DNA of 64,000 nt, taken from contig NOWV01000247.1 of the NCBI GenBank assembly GCA_003344405.1, positions 1-64,000 of the forward strand. The letters are read 5' to 3'. Origin of the DNA: Trichoplax sp. H2 (lineage: Eukaryota > Placozoa > Uniplacotomia > Trichoplacea). The notes beneath the pieces were generated by a model. That model ran no database searches and had not been told where the DNA came from. It was given only the letters and a program-made list of their open reading frames with translations. Of the stretch, positions 1 to 11,375 are shown one piece after another (the first letter of the stretch is position 1; each line of letters starts with the position of its first letter). Both the position numbers and the translations under genes were made by a program.

Positions 1-440
1 GCAGGTTAAGCTAGTCAATCAATACTGTAGTCTACTCGACTCGTTTAGAGATTTATAGCCAATCTTTCTTGTTGTAAAGTATGTTTCTTTCGGACTAAGT
101 GCAACAACACAATTGTCCTTGGTCGAGTAGCCTATACGGGTTAAGCTAGTCAATCAGTACTCTAGCTCTACTCGACTCGTTTGGAAATTTCTAAGCAATC
201 TTTCTTGTTGTAAAGTAGGTTTCTTTAGGACTAAGCACAATCACATCGACTATTACAACTGCCATTGGTAGAGAAGCCTATGCAGGTAAAGCTAGTGAAT
301 CATTACTCTAGTTCCACAAGACTCGTTTGGAGATTTCTAGCCAATTTTCCTTATTATAAAGTAGAAGGTTTCTATGGTCCTCTCTTGGTGTTGGATGTAT
401 TCGTATAGCATTGCTAATGCTATACGGGTTAAACTAGTAA
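1..440. repeat. Tandem repeat, unit about 135-145 bp
   Basis: Three full copies and the start of a fourth follow each other. The shared opening (GGTTAAGCTAGTCAATCA and variants) recurs near positions 4, 139, 283 and 426, followed by a shared CGACTCGTTT motif and a CAATCTTTCTTGTTGTAAAGTA motif. The copies differ by point changes and small indels, so the array is not recent. No coding potential is visible. Confidence 0.8.
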
Positions 441-1180
441 ATCAACGATAATAGAATTCAAGGAAAAAAAATCCATTCACTGCATCACTCTGTTTTGGAT
501 TGCAAGGAGAATTCACTTTGCTAACTTGGGTACTGTACTGTATATAGAATACTGGACACTAATGTGATAGCCTCTGTTTGCTTGAAAGTACGGCACCATC
601 TTTGATATGAGACCTCTTTTGTACTGTATAATCAATTTTGTCTAGAGATTGATATTTTGTTATGGATACTCCTGAATTATTAAAGCGTAATTCTATCTAC
701 ACATGTCCAATATTTAGCTTCAATGCTGTATGCTGTTGTAAAATACTCTACTTGTAGGTTGGTTTTCGTTGTCATTTTTTCTCCATTTTGGAATATGTGA
801 GCGGGAAATGACAATCCTTACAGTGTACAGTACTGCGGTACCGTCGATGTTACACTGTAGACCAAAAGGAGTAGCACTGTCTAGATGCTCATGGGCTCCT
901 CCACATCAGTAGACTTTGTATGGTTGTCATCGATCGCACGACTGTCTTATTTAGAGTATGTGCAGCACCAACGCCGTTCTTCACTTCATACTGTACAGAA
1001 TACAGTGCGTATCCTCCTATTTTGTCCCTTTCGGGCAATGTTTTTCTTTCAAAATACAGTAAAGCTATCCTAGAATGATATATTAGGTTGATGGAGAGAT
1101 TGTGAAAGATCTCAATCTAGTCAAGTTGGAAAGTTAACCTTGCTCTGAAGTTCATCAATAATGGAAGGATGACTGACCGT
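441..1180. other. Intergenic, no gene recognised
   Basis: No conserved protein motif appears on either strand. The short open frame at 885-1073 has no recognisable content. Scattered TACTGTA/TACAGTA words occur, for example near 530 and 820-850. Confidence 0.6.
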
Positions 1181-1392
1181 TACTGTACAGTATGTCTAAG
1201 ATATTTCAGCCGATAAATTTTAACATCCAAAAACAAATAAATTTCGGAAAGTGAACAAATAATACATCAATCGATTATGTTATTTAGCTTTTTCTCTACC
1301 GATTGATGTATAATTTGTGCAGAATAAAGGGATTCCTTGATTTTGCTAGTTAAAATTTATCGGCTGAAATATCTTAGACATACTGTACAGTA
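1181..1392. mobile_element. Foldback/MITE-like element with 44-bp inverted repeats
   Basis: The left arm 1181-1224 (TACTGTACAGTATGTCTAAG onward) is the exact reverse complement of 1349-1392. Inside, a second imperfect inverted pair (ACATCAATCGAT near 1262 against CGATTGATGT near 1300) extends the dyad, so most of the roughly 212-bp element can fold into one hairpin. It encodes nothing. This structure is typical of a non-autonomous DNA transposon (MITE) or foldback element; no flanking target-site duplication was clear to me. Confidence 0.75.
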
Positions 1393-2040
1393 CTGTACTG
1401 TATAGTGTACTGTGCACTGTAGAAAAATGCCTGGATCTGCAACGCCCTTGGACGGATAGACATCGGACCTCCTTCAATCAATCCATTGTGTCCAACACTT
1501 GATCTTACTTTAGTATGCAGACAGTCGGACTGATTTTTTTTTCTAAATTAAGTCATATTCCATCGGCTGTTACGAATAAAGCTCTGTTTCAAAGCAGTCA
1601 ATTAACATCATCAATGTTATTCAAATGAAGACGCGTGATTTTGAAAAGAGACACGCAAGATCTAGACTGGAGTCACTATTTTTTCCCCCATTTTCCGCCT
1701 GATCTGCTGGGAAAAATCCGTCCATCCGGGAGAGCGTTGCAGGCCCAGGCCGTTGTTCCACTACAGGACAATGTCCATCATACAGTATAAAACGTGCAGT
1801 AGGTCCAACGGTACAGTATAGTACAGTGTGAAAAGCAGTGTCAAAGCAGGCACGCCGCAAAAGTTCAACGGGGCTACGCCATCAAAACCACAGGGGCAAG
1901 AAAAGGTCTTGAAAGGTAAATTGAACTTTTCTCTTTGCTTGTTTACAATTGCTTGCAAGCCATGGTTGGATCATGGCAGTTGTTGATCGTGGATTGCGTG
2001 CTCAAATTGATCGTGTAGCCATAAGGGAATCTCGATCAGC
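1393..2040. other. Intergenic, no gene recognised
   Basis: The segment begins with palindromic ACTGTACAGT-type sequence (1381-1425). The remainder, including overlapping minus-strand frames between 1621 and 1958, shows no recognisable protein. Confidence 0.5.
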
Positions 2041-2229
2041 AGCATCCATCAAGTCTTGCTAGGCCGTAGTCGAACAGTAGTGTTGGTCATGTTGACACGA
2101 GTCTTGTCGGGCTTGGAAAAAAAACACTTCTCTTGGCAACACATGCAGGTCTCGATTATCCACAATGTTACAGTTCGGCTCTTGACTTTGATGAGGATGA
2201 TGATAGTCAATTTATCCATAGGTGGATGC

Positions 2230-3330
2230 CTTCCTATCCTTGGGTACAACCAGTCAACAACAACGCATGATACTGTACTCATGAGGTACAAGGCGACAAC
2301 AGTCGTTGTTCAACAGTTGCTTCTCTTTTTTCCTTCTGACTTGACAACCAATACGAGCAGTAGGTGCAATGTAGTCTTGACGTCCACTTTGACAGTATGG
2401 CTGGTGCATTGCTTGTTGTTGTGCATGGATTGTCCACAAGTTTTACAGTCGTCATAATAGTAATATTGCATTAACAGTATCAGGCGCTTTTTCAATGTCT
2501 TCTCCAATAGCTAGAGGTTACTATCCTTCGATAGAACCAATCTAGAACAACGCATGATGCAGTATAAATCGACAACATTGAAGCAAAGTTCCTTCTCTTG
2601 ACTTCTTTCCGACTTTCGAGCCAATCGTACCTACAGTATGGCTGATGCATCACTTGTTGTGAATGGATTGTCCACAAGTTTTACTGTCAGCTTAACAGTA
2701 TCATGCACATTTTCAATGTCTTCTCCAATAGCTTGAGGTTACTATCCTTCGATAGAACCAATCTAGAACAACGCATGATGAAGTACAAATCGACACCATT
2801 GAAGCAGAGTTGCTTCTTTTGACTTCTTACCTACAGTATGGCTGATGCATCACTTGTTGTGAATGGATTGTCCACAAGTTTTACTATCAGCTTAACAGTA
2901 ATATTGCGTTAACAGTATCATGCACATTTTCAATGTCTTCTCCAATAGCTTGAGGTTACTATCCTTCGATAGAACCAATCTAGAACAACGCATGATGAAG
3001 TACAAATCGACACCATTGAAGCAGAGTTGCTTCTTTTGACTTCTTACCTACAGTATGGCTGATGCATCACTTGTTGTGAATGGATTGTCCACAAGTTTTA
3101 CCGTCAGCGTAACAGTATCAGGCACTTTTTTAAGGTCTTCTCCAATAGCTTGAGGTTACTATCCTTCGATAGAACCAATCTAGAACAACGCATGATGCAG
3201 TATAAATCGACAACATTGAAGCAGAGTTGCTTTTCTGGAGTTGCTTCTCTTGACTTCTTTCGGACTTTGGAGGCCAATCGTATCGACAGTATGGGCTGGT
3301 GCATAACTTGTTTGGAATGTGTTGTAACAT
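2230..3330. repeat. Tandem repeat array, units about 195-225 bp
   Basis: The block CAATGTCTTCTCCAATAGCT, then GGTTACTATCCTTCGATAGA, then GAACAACGCATGATG recurs. The GAACAACGCATGATG core lies near 2546, 2769, 2989 and 3185, giving spacings of about 223, 220 and 196. A diverged copy sits near 2250-2440. Each unit also carries a GGCTGATGCATCACTTGTTG segment. The open frames across the array share the same translated strings because of the repetition and are not genes. Confidence 0.85.
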
Positions 3331-4612
3331 CATTTCTGAATGAGTTGATTTGACCAACGTTGAATCTAGTCTTCTCTGGCCACTATGCACCCATTTTCCA
3401 CTTGAGCAGTTACGCCCATACTCGTTTACCAAACGCTGATAGCTTACAGTAGTAGTATGGGAGAGGATGGAGTGTTGTAGCAGTTCTACTCCACAAGGGA
3501 AGGAAGTTCTACCATCCTTCTCCTAGAAGAACAATCTGCATCAAAATGAGATTGCGATCATGATTGCTATCGTCGATTAAATGGCTCATCTAGTGTTGTC
3601 GTTAAGTTAAACCGGTAAGTAAAGTAGAGACAATCGATCGTAGAAGGTAATATTGCTTGTCGAGTAGCAAACGTGTTGTTGTCTGTCTATTTTCATCGTT
3701 GACGGTCGAGGTAATCCTCCGGATGGGGGTAGCATTCTAGGCGAGTAGTTTTCGATCAAACTCTAGGCGTTATGATGACGATGATAATAGTTTCTGACAA
3801 CAGATGGCTTATTATTATAATGATACAGTATGATAGGGTAGGTAATAGGATGTTAACTTACTCTGATATCATTACTTTCATTATGATCTATATTGCATCG
3901 GATATCATATCCTGCAATGTTGTGGTTAGCGTTTAACATTAGTCATCGATTTATTAGCAGGTCTTGTAGTATATCGCTACTTGAATGACTATGGTCAACT
4001 AGTTTAGTGTAGAGGATGGGCTCGATTCCAAAGGAGTGATCGATATTCAGTCCTAAATTGGAATCAATCCGTCAAATTGCCAACATCGGTCAGGTCCTCC
4101 TACCCCCAAAAAATCCATTTATAGTTGATTCAATCTAGGACAGTGGCAATCGAGGATTGACGATGGTGTTGCAACGCTTGGTACTTGAATCATTATAGTC
4201 AACGAGTGGAGTATAGAGGCCACATTTCAAAAGAGTGATTGCTAGATTAGGTTCTAAGTTGGAATCAATCCACTACATTGCTACTACTACGTTTATCGTC
4301 TCGATCGATGTATACCAGACGTTCTTTCTACGTCCTACAGACACAATCTGTAGTAAGGCAGTCTATTTTGTTTGTGTCCAAGGGGACATGGCGTGTTGAA
4401 AATCTTATGCGCTACTATAGGATAAGATTTTATCAGAATCACTTTGAACCGACTGTATATCATCCCTCTCTATTTTGGATGTCACATATCTCATTCTGCT
4501 TGAAAGGATGGTCAATTACTTGCTGCCGTTGATATAGTTTTGCCACGGAATGAAACTTCATTCTTTAGTGCGCGCTGCTGTACCCAATATTCCAATCCTA
4601 TAAAACTACTTG
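3331..4612. other. Intergenic, no gene recognised
   Basis: No protein motif seen. Two loosely similar stretches (near 4030-4090 and 4200-4270, sharing AAGTTGGAATCAATCC-like sequence) suggest an older duplication. Confidence 0.5.
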
Positions 4613-4985
4613 TTACAGCATTGAATGCATGTAGGATTTGCAATCTTCAAGAATCTTGATATTACATGAATACAGTAGTCATGTAAGATAGGAAATTTTT
4701 CATCAGTATACTGTGGCAGGATAGACAAGGCTTGCAAGCTCTTGTACTTATTTTCATAAGCTATTTGCGTGCTCATGTTAAACGGTACTGCCAGCATGTG
4801 TTAGAGCACTGAAAGCGTGTAGGATTTGCAATGTTCAAGAATCTTGATATTACATGAATACAGTAGTCATGTAAGATTGGAAATTTTTCATCAGCATACT
4901 TTGGCAGGATAGACAAGGCTTGCAAAGTGTTGTACTTATTTTCATAGGCTATTTGCATGCTCATGTTAAACGGTACTGCCATCAA
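4613..4985. repeat. Direct tandem duplication, two copies of about 187 bp
   Basis: Copy one (about 4613-4799) and copy two (about 4800-4985) share GTAGGATTTGCAAT, TCAAGAATCTTGATATTACA, CATGAATACAGTAGTCATGT and the ending TTAAACGGTACTGCCA, with a few substitutions. The two minus-strand open frames of 63 and 70 codons are parallel translations of the same repeat, not genes. Confidence 0.85.
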
Positions 4986-5779
4986 GTTCTATGTTAGCTA
5001 TGGAGTCTAATCTGCTAAGAATGTCTATTCTAGATGATTCTACATGATTATACTGGGAATTAGTCAAATAATTCAATTATTTATTGATTTTAGATGATTG
5101 CTAATGCAATTCTGTATTCATAATGTTAGAGAACTAAAGTGCGTAAGTACGTAACGTATTAGTTAGACTTGGAAAGGCATTAATCCCACATCGCTAATAC
5201 ACTCAACCATTGCTATAAGATCTCGCTTACCTCAGTCCGATTAAATTTGATCTTTTTGCTAAAGTTAGCAAAATACTATCCTATCTCACAGCAAAGATAA
5301 CTGATATCTATACTCGTATATATAGCCTTCATCATTCCAAATTTCATTGAACCGCTATGCAAGACATGCACAATGTTGCTAACGCCAACTTTGCTTACGT
5401 ATAACTCTGACAAAGTTATGTCCTAGTGACATAGGGTATCTTACAGTAAGTACATACGAGTGTCAGCGTGGATTACACTTTGAGAGTAATTTTGCCTTTT
5501 AATTCTTGTAGACAGAAGAATAGGTAATTCTTGCCAGGTCATTTATGGTGCCTGGGCTAGGACCTTGCTATCATAATGGTTACTGTATGAGTGAGAAGAG
5601 ATATACCGACGCATTCTTGCTCAAGTTTTTTCTACTATCAACTATCACCGAACGAAGAAGCCTACGCAACTTCTAATCTTGTAGCAGTTGCAAACTATTT
5701 TATTGCATATGTTGCGATTGGTGTACACATTTTTACAAAGCTAAGGGATCTTGATGATCAATACCATTTATACTACGTA
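4986..5779. other. Presumed 5' region of the ZXD-type gene
   Basis: No repeat or other gene is recognised. An open frame beginning at 5591 runs in frame into the proposed first exon, so the true start or an extra upstream exon may lie here. Confidence 0.4.
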
Positions 5780-8700
5780 ATGAATTCAGTTGCAGACTCT
5801 TTATCCGCGACTGTAGCCGTCGCTACCAATTCTTTGGTAAAGCCATTCAGTGTGCATCAAGAAAATAATGATAGTAATGTTATTACTGTCGATACAGGTA
5901 CTGTACAAGTCAAATACTTTCTATAGCTTTACAAATTATAAATATTGATATTTTTAAAGCTCATTATGATGTGCATTAAAATATTCTTTTTTTATAATGC
6001 ATTGGTTAAAGCTATTGATACCTGCATCCCATCCAATCAAACATATAACTTCAACGCCTCTATCAATAGCTACAGTCCCAGTGAATTAGATATGGCTTCT
6101 ACAACTGGCACAAATGACTCCTCCATTTTCAATCGCTCCCAATATAAAAGTCATCGCCATGGTGTTGTTGATACCCTTGCTACCATGAGTAATATGGAAT
6201 CATCAACGATGCCGTGCGAAATCAACCATGGAAATGTTGTTACTCTAGTGCAAGATCGAAATGGGGATTATCCTAGAAGTCAAGATAACTGTAACAAAGA
6301 ATATTCTATCAACGATTCAGCTAGCAACGATATGGAGCCCAGCCCGTCCTCAAGTAGTAGCACCAGCAGAGATTACAAAAAATTAAGACCTAACAGTAGT
6401 AGATCACGTAGAGACTACAAGTGTAATATTTGCAATGAGGTATTTAGTAAATCATCCTTGCTAAAGCTGCATTCACTGCAACATACTGGAGAGCGAGCTT
6501 TTAAGGTTTACTTTAGTCCTACTTTTTACTCTTTTTACACGTATACTGTACAGAATATTAAAATTTCCTGCGTGATTTCCTTGAGATTTGAGTGTTGACG
6601 GCATTTTATGTATTATTGCTAGTGTCCTTATCCAGATTGTGGCTGGTCATTTACCACAACTTACAAGTTGAAGAGGCACATTAGGGGACATACTGGGGAA
6701 AAGCCCTTTATGGTATTATATTTTTAATCATGCACATCTTATTGTGATTTATGATCATGTCTGCCAGGAACTTCTAGAAAAGTTCCTTTATCTACTATTG
6801 GATTAGTTTTTAAATTTCAGTTTACGAATAATAACTTTTAAATGTCTTATGTCTATAGTAAGCAAAATTTCTGAACGAGATTGATTTCAATATTCCATCT
6901 TTAATATTAACTGACTTTACTGGAAATACGCGTATGCATGCTCCGTGAAGTAATAGTATTTTTTTCTTTAGTGTACTATCGATGGATGCAATAAACATTT
7001 CACCACTGCGTACAACCTTAAAACTCATCAGCGTAGCCATTTTAAAACTAATACCTTGCAATGTACCGTGGATGGATGTACGGCATCATTTCAGACATTG
7101 CAAAAATTAAAGTCTCACGAACGCAAATATCATTGTAATGGCTCCAAAGCATACAAGTTAGTCAAATTTAATCAATTCTTATAGAATAGAAGTAGATTAC
7201 TTTCTCGAACTATTTAATGTACGATTATTAGCTCAAATTTTAATGTCTTTTATTTCTAATTCACAAGGATTGTGTCTTTGAATCACTAGATGGTGTAGAT
7301 TGCTGAGCTTGATTACATGTTTGCTGTTTAAAAATTTAGGTGCGATGTTAATGGTTGCGGAAAAGAATTTAATGGTATGAACAACTTAACCCTCCACAGT
7401 CGCTCGCACAGTATAACAAAAGTCCATCCGTGCACTTTCCCTGGATGTTCCAAGCAATTCACGAAAGCTTCAAAATTGTCCATACATATGCGTTCTCACA
7501 CTGGAGAGCGACCTTTCAAATGTCCTGAAGATGTAGGTGTATTTGTAAAGTAAATGTATTATGATTCTATCACACTAAAGGGGAGTTAGTTACATTAGAA
7601 ATGCAATCTTATTGAACACTAATGGCTATTATTATTTACATCTTAATGGTTAATTAATTATTTAGGGATGCAACTGGTCATTTACCAGTCCTTATAAGTT
7701 GAAACGTCACCAACGAAAACATACTGGTGAACGTCCGTATGAGTGTACTTACACCGATTGTCATAAAGCCTTTACTCGTTCTAGCCATTTGAAAACGCAC
7801 ATGTTGGCTCATACTGGTGATAAACCTTACAAATGCTTGGCTACTGGATGCGACAAAGCATTTACGGCCAGTAGTAGCTTAAATGTTCATAAGCGTAAGC
7901 ATACTGGAGAAAAGCCATATAGATGTAATTCTGATGGTTGTATGAAGGCTTACACAACTGGAGCAAATTTGAGACTACATCAGAAACGTGATCATGACAC
8001 TGTGATGATTTCGTCGCAAGGTAAGTAATCTGTGATTCTATCAAAGTTTGACATTTGACGTACGTTAAGCATTATGTATTTGTTCTGTTTTTGGAAATAG
8101 ACCAACATATGCAAATAGATTCGGCTTCATCGCAATACGAAAGAATTGAACCGTTGGTTACAGATCCTGAATCTGATGGTGCTGCTCGAAACGATTACAG
8201 GAGATTTTCTGCCTCTGATTTCAACCCTGCAGATGTCACAGCTCTTAGTGAAGCCTTAGATAAAGATTTCGATAGTGATGAGGATACCCAAACTACTGAA
8301 AGTCAAGGTCAGATTTCTTGTAAGAATAGTAACGAAATAGATCATGATGGAGAATTTAACGAGACTGCTGTAGTAACTTCAGGTACCGTTATTAACCACT
8401 ACCACTAATATCGCAAGCGTTGACAAATCAGCAATGTGTTATTCGTTTTTAATATGCCTCGTTTAATCTTACGCTAGGTTATAACGATGAAGTTTCTGGA
8501 TTTGTTATGAGTGACGATAGTGAATCATCCGGTGTCGATCATTTTGCAAATTTCCAACCTGTTTCAAGTGCTCCAGTTATAGATCATCATGTTTCAACAA
8601 GTTCTAATTTAGGCGTTAATGAGTATGCTGATGCAGCACCTACGGGCTACAATGTACGAACTCATGGAAATTTTACAACTAATGGGCTTCACTATCATGC

Positions 8701-9235
8701 CGTTAGCGACTTTACTAACAACGGTAGCGAATTGCATGCCAATGACGTATCTGGAAAGGAATACGGACAGAATACAATGATGAAATCACAATCTAATGCG
8801 GACTATTGTTCACGCACAAGTATTATTAGATCTGCTATCAATCCAAATAATTATGGCGAATATATTGAAGTGGACATGTTAAGTGAACCTCAACCAAACG
8901 ATAGTGTTATGCAAGGGAGCCAGGAAATGACATCTGAGCAGATGCTACAGACACTACGTCCTAGTTGTGAAAATTTAAGTTTTCGTTCCCAAAGTAATCA
9001 TTTATCATATGCTACCGGCGATGATACTTTGAATGCCTTCAATTCTGAAACTGATATAGCAAATGCAGATGAAATGCTACTCTTAGATGAACATCGACGG
9101 CGAGCCAACGCTGTGTCCAATGATGGAAATCCGGAATTCAATGCTGTCTCTGCTCATTACGTATGTGATAGTGGCAGCGATGTTGATGAGCGTCGATTTT
9201 CTACTAGTACCGTAAATCTCAGAGATTTAAACTAG
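5780..9235 (+). CDS. ZXD-family C2H2 zinc-finger protein, ten fingers (ZXDA/B/C-like)
   Basis: Eight exons splice in frame: 5780-5897, 6012-6505, 6623-6712, 6972-7156, 7340-7532, 7666-8020, 8101-8382, 8478-9235, giving about 824 residues. Residues about 175-478 hold exactly ten C2H2 fingers, the number known for the ZXD family. Fingers 2 and 7 have the Gly/Asn-Trp-Ser/Thr-Phe-Thr core ([28 protein letters not shown]) and finger 3 has [10 protein letters not shown], as in mammalian ZXD proteins, which assist the MHC class II transactivator CIITA and act as nuclear transcription regulators. The N-terminus is Ser/Asn-rich and the roughly 345-residue C-terminus is acidic and polar with no domain I recognise. 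TGEKP/TGERP linkers are frequent. The start is uncertain: ATG 5780 and ATG 5591 share a frame. Other multi-finger families (MTF-1, TFIIIA) fit less well. Confidence 0.85.
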
Positions 9236-11375
9236 ATATTAATATTATTAATTGATAGGAATAATTATGTTAAGATAAAATTGCAATTTAATAATATTTA
9301 TATCCAAATACTTCAAATACAAGATTTACGTATAAAATGCTTTTCTTGGATATAATTTTTATAAATTTCTACTATATACTATCGTTCTATATGGCAATAC
9401 TTAGCCTTCACGAACACAAAAAATTTATCTTCCTATACATATTTATCTTTTGTACATTAAATAGTTTCAAGTAGAGTACTGATATCTTATTAGAAATAGT
9501 TATATGAGAGGATTTGTATGTATGTATGCAAATGATTTGCCATTATGCATACAAGTTACTACTTTTAATTGGTCATCGTGGATAAGATAGACACCATCTA
9601 TGTACAACGCTGACAAAAGTTTGGCTGATATCTCTCCTATATTGTAAGCGTAGACTTCTGTATCACTTTTATGTGTGGTGTCTGTCATGCATTATTGTCA
9701 ATGCACGTAGTTGTAATGTATAAATGATTTCAGAGTATACTTGACTAGATAGAGGATATTGATTGAATGCTATATGTTAAAATTATATGTTATTTCTCAC
9801 GAGAATGATGCCAAGGTTACTTATTGCCATCCATTACAGCTGTTGTATTCGGAAACAGTTAGAGTAGATAACCGTAAATGTCAAATCACGATAGGCTTTG
9901 AACTGTATGAACGCTTTTTTAAATACAGAATTACTAGCGAAACAAGAAATGCTTGTTGAGTAGGCAGATGCGTAAACTGTATTACCGACACTGAGAATCG
10001 TTTGGTACAAAGATCAATCTACTGATATTGTAGGTTTTAGCATGCGCGTATAGCGATGGAACTGATTAGTTAGTAAAAAGGATAAGGCCTTCCTCTATTT
10101 GCTACTTTTGATGGTGATGGATTTATACTTGGTACAAAGTAAATTAAACGAAGTTTAAGTTTGCTGTTACACAAAATACCTTGTACTGTAATTCATACTT
10201 GTACTCTTTTAATTAATCGCTACTACACATAGGGCTAGGGTATAAGGCAATATTATCTACAGTTGCCATAGTACTTATAATTAGCGTCAGAATTCCACGA
10301 AAGATTACGTGCAAGATGTTAGTGTTATAACATGAGCATTGATTGGTACAAGATGTACATTGAATTAGCCAATCTTTCACGTTCAGAAAGTTACGTTTTG
10401 TTACTGAGGAAATAAGCATCTTTCAGTACGTACAGTATGTGATCCACCTAGGAGCCCTATAAAGCTGGGCATATGATACATATAATAAATATCTAGATTG
10501 ATCATAGACTTTGAGTAGCAATTATAAGTGATTGTAGTACTATGTCACCATTGCAATATTTTGTCATAATTAAATATATGACCGATGTTGGAGTACGTAT
10601 GAAGCCTATTTAAAAGCATCACGGTTATTCGACCGACTAGCTGCTATATTACGTTGGGATTCAGAGAATATCTAGTACAAGTAAATCTGGATTTATCTTA
10701 TAAAAGAATTTACAATAACATTTCAATAGAGATATATTATCGGATAACAAGGCATTCAGAGCCATAGGCAAACGAGTAGAACGTAGGCACATTTAATCGA
10801 GTATTTACATTTATTATTGGCATACACGTAGATTAAGTAATGTAAGCCGGCTATGCCCAAAAGTAGACTTTCAAATGGTTATAATTGCAAATTTTGTGAG
10901 AAAGAGAGATCAAGGTGTCCTGACAAAGTGACAAACTATAGATTAATTTTTGCTACAGTAGTAGTTTTTGTAACTTCATAAATAATATACCAAAGTGATA
11001 GAAATAAACTAAGAACTAATCAAAGCAAATACATTTGGCTGATAGTCTTACAATGTACTGTATATAAACTGTAAGTATGCCGTGATTATTCTTTTAGTAT
11101 AGGTTGATGCAAAGATTTTTGTTTTAATAATGAGTTATACGGGATAATATAAATAGATAAAAAATAACGTAAGGATTACGCTAAAGTAGAAGTTTGCAGA
11201 AAAATGATTTCGGAAGTATGGAAAGATAACATTAGAAGGATTAGACAATATTAATTGATTAAGACGAAAAATTTTAGCATCTGATGCTAGTTCTAATTGT
11301 GCTCGATAATAATTAATTAAATAAAACCAGGATTACTACCATTAGTTTTCGGTATTATTATTTTACAGGGGGTTG
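9236..11375. other. Convergent intergenic region between ZXD-type gene and BDP1
   Basis: About 2.1 kb of AT-rich sequence must hold both 3' untranslated regions. No tandem repeat array and no further gene is recognised. The open frames at 9500-9688, 9759-9959 and 10213-10419 carry no recognisable motif. Confidence 0.5.

Noticed and set aside
2049-3432. Several Thr/Leu-rich frames on both strands
   Set aside because: They follow the tandem repeat units and change with indels; no coding signature.
4606-4985. Two minus-strand frames with near-identical proteins, suggesting a gene family
   Set aside because: They are the two copies of one 187-bp tandem repeat; there is no splice context or known motif.
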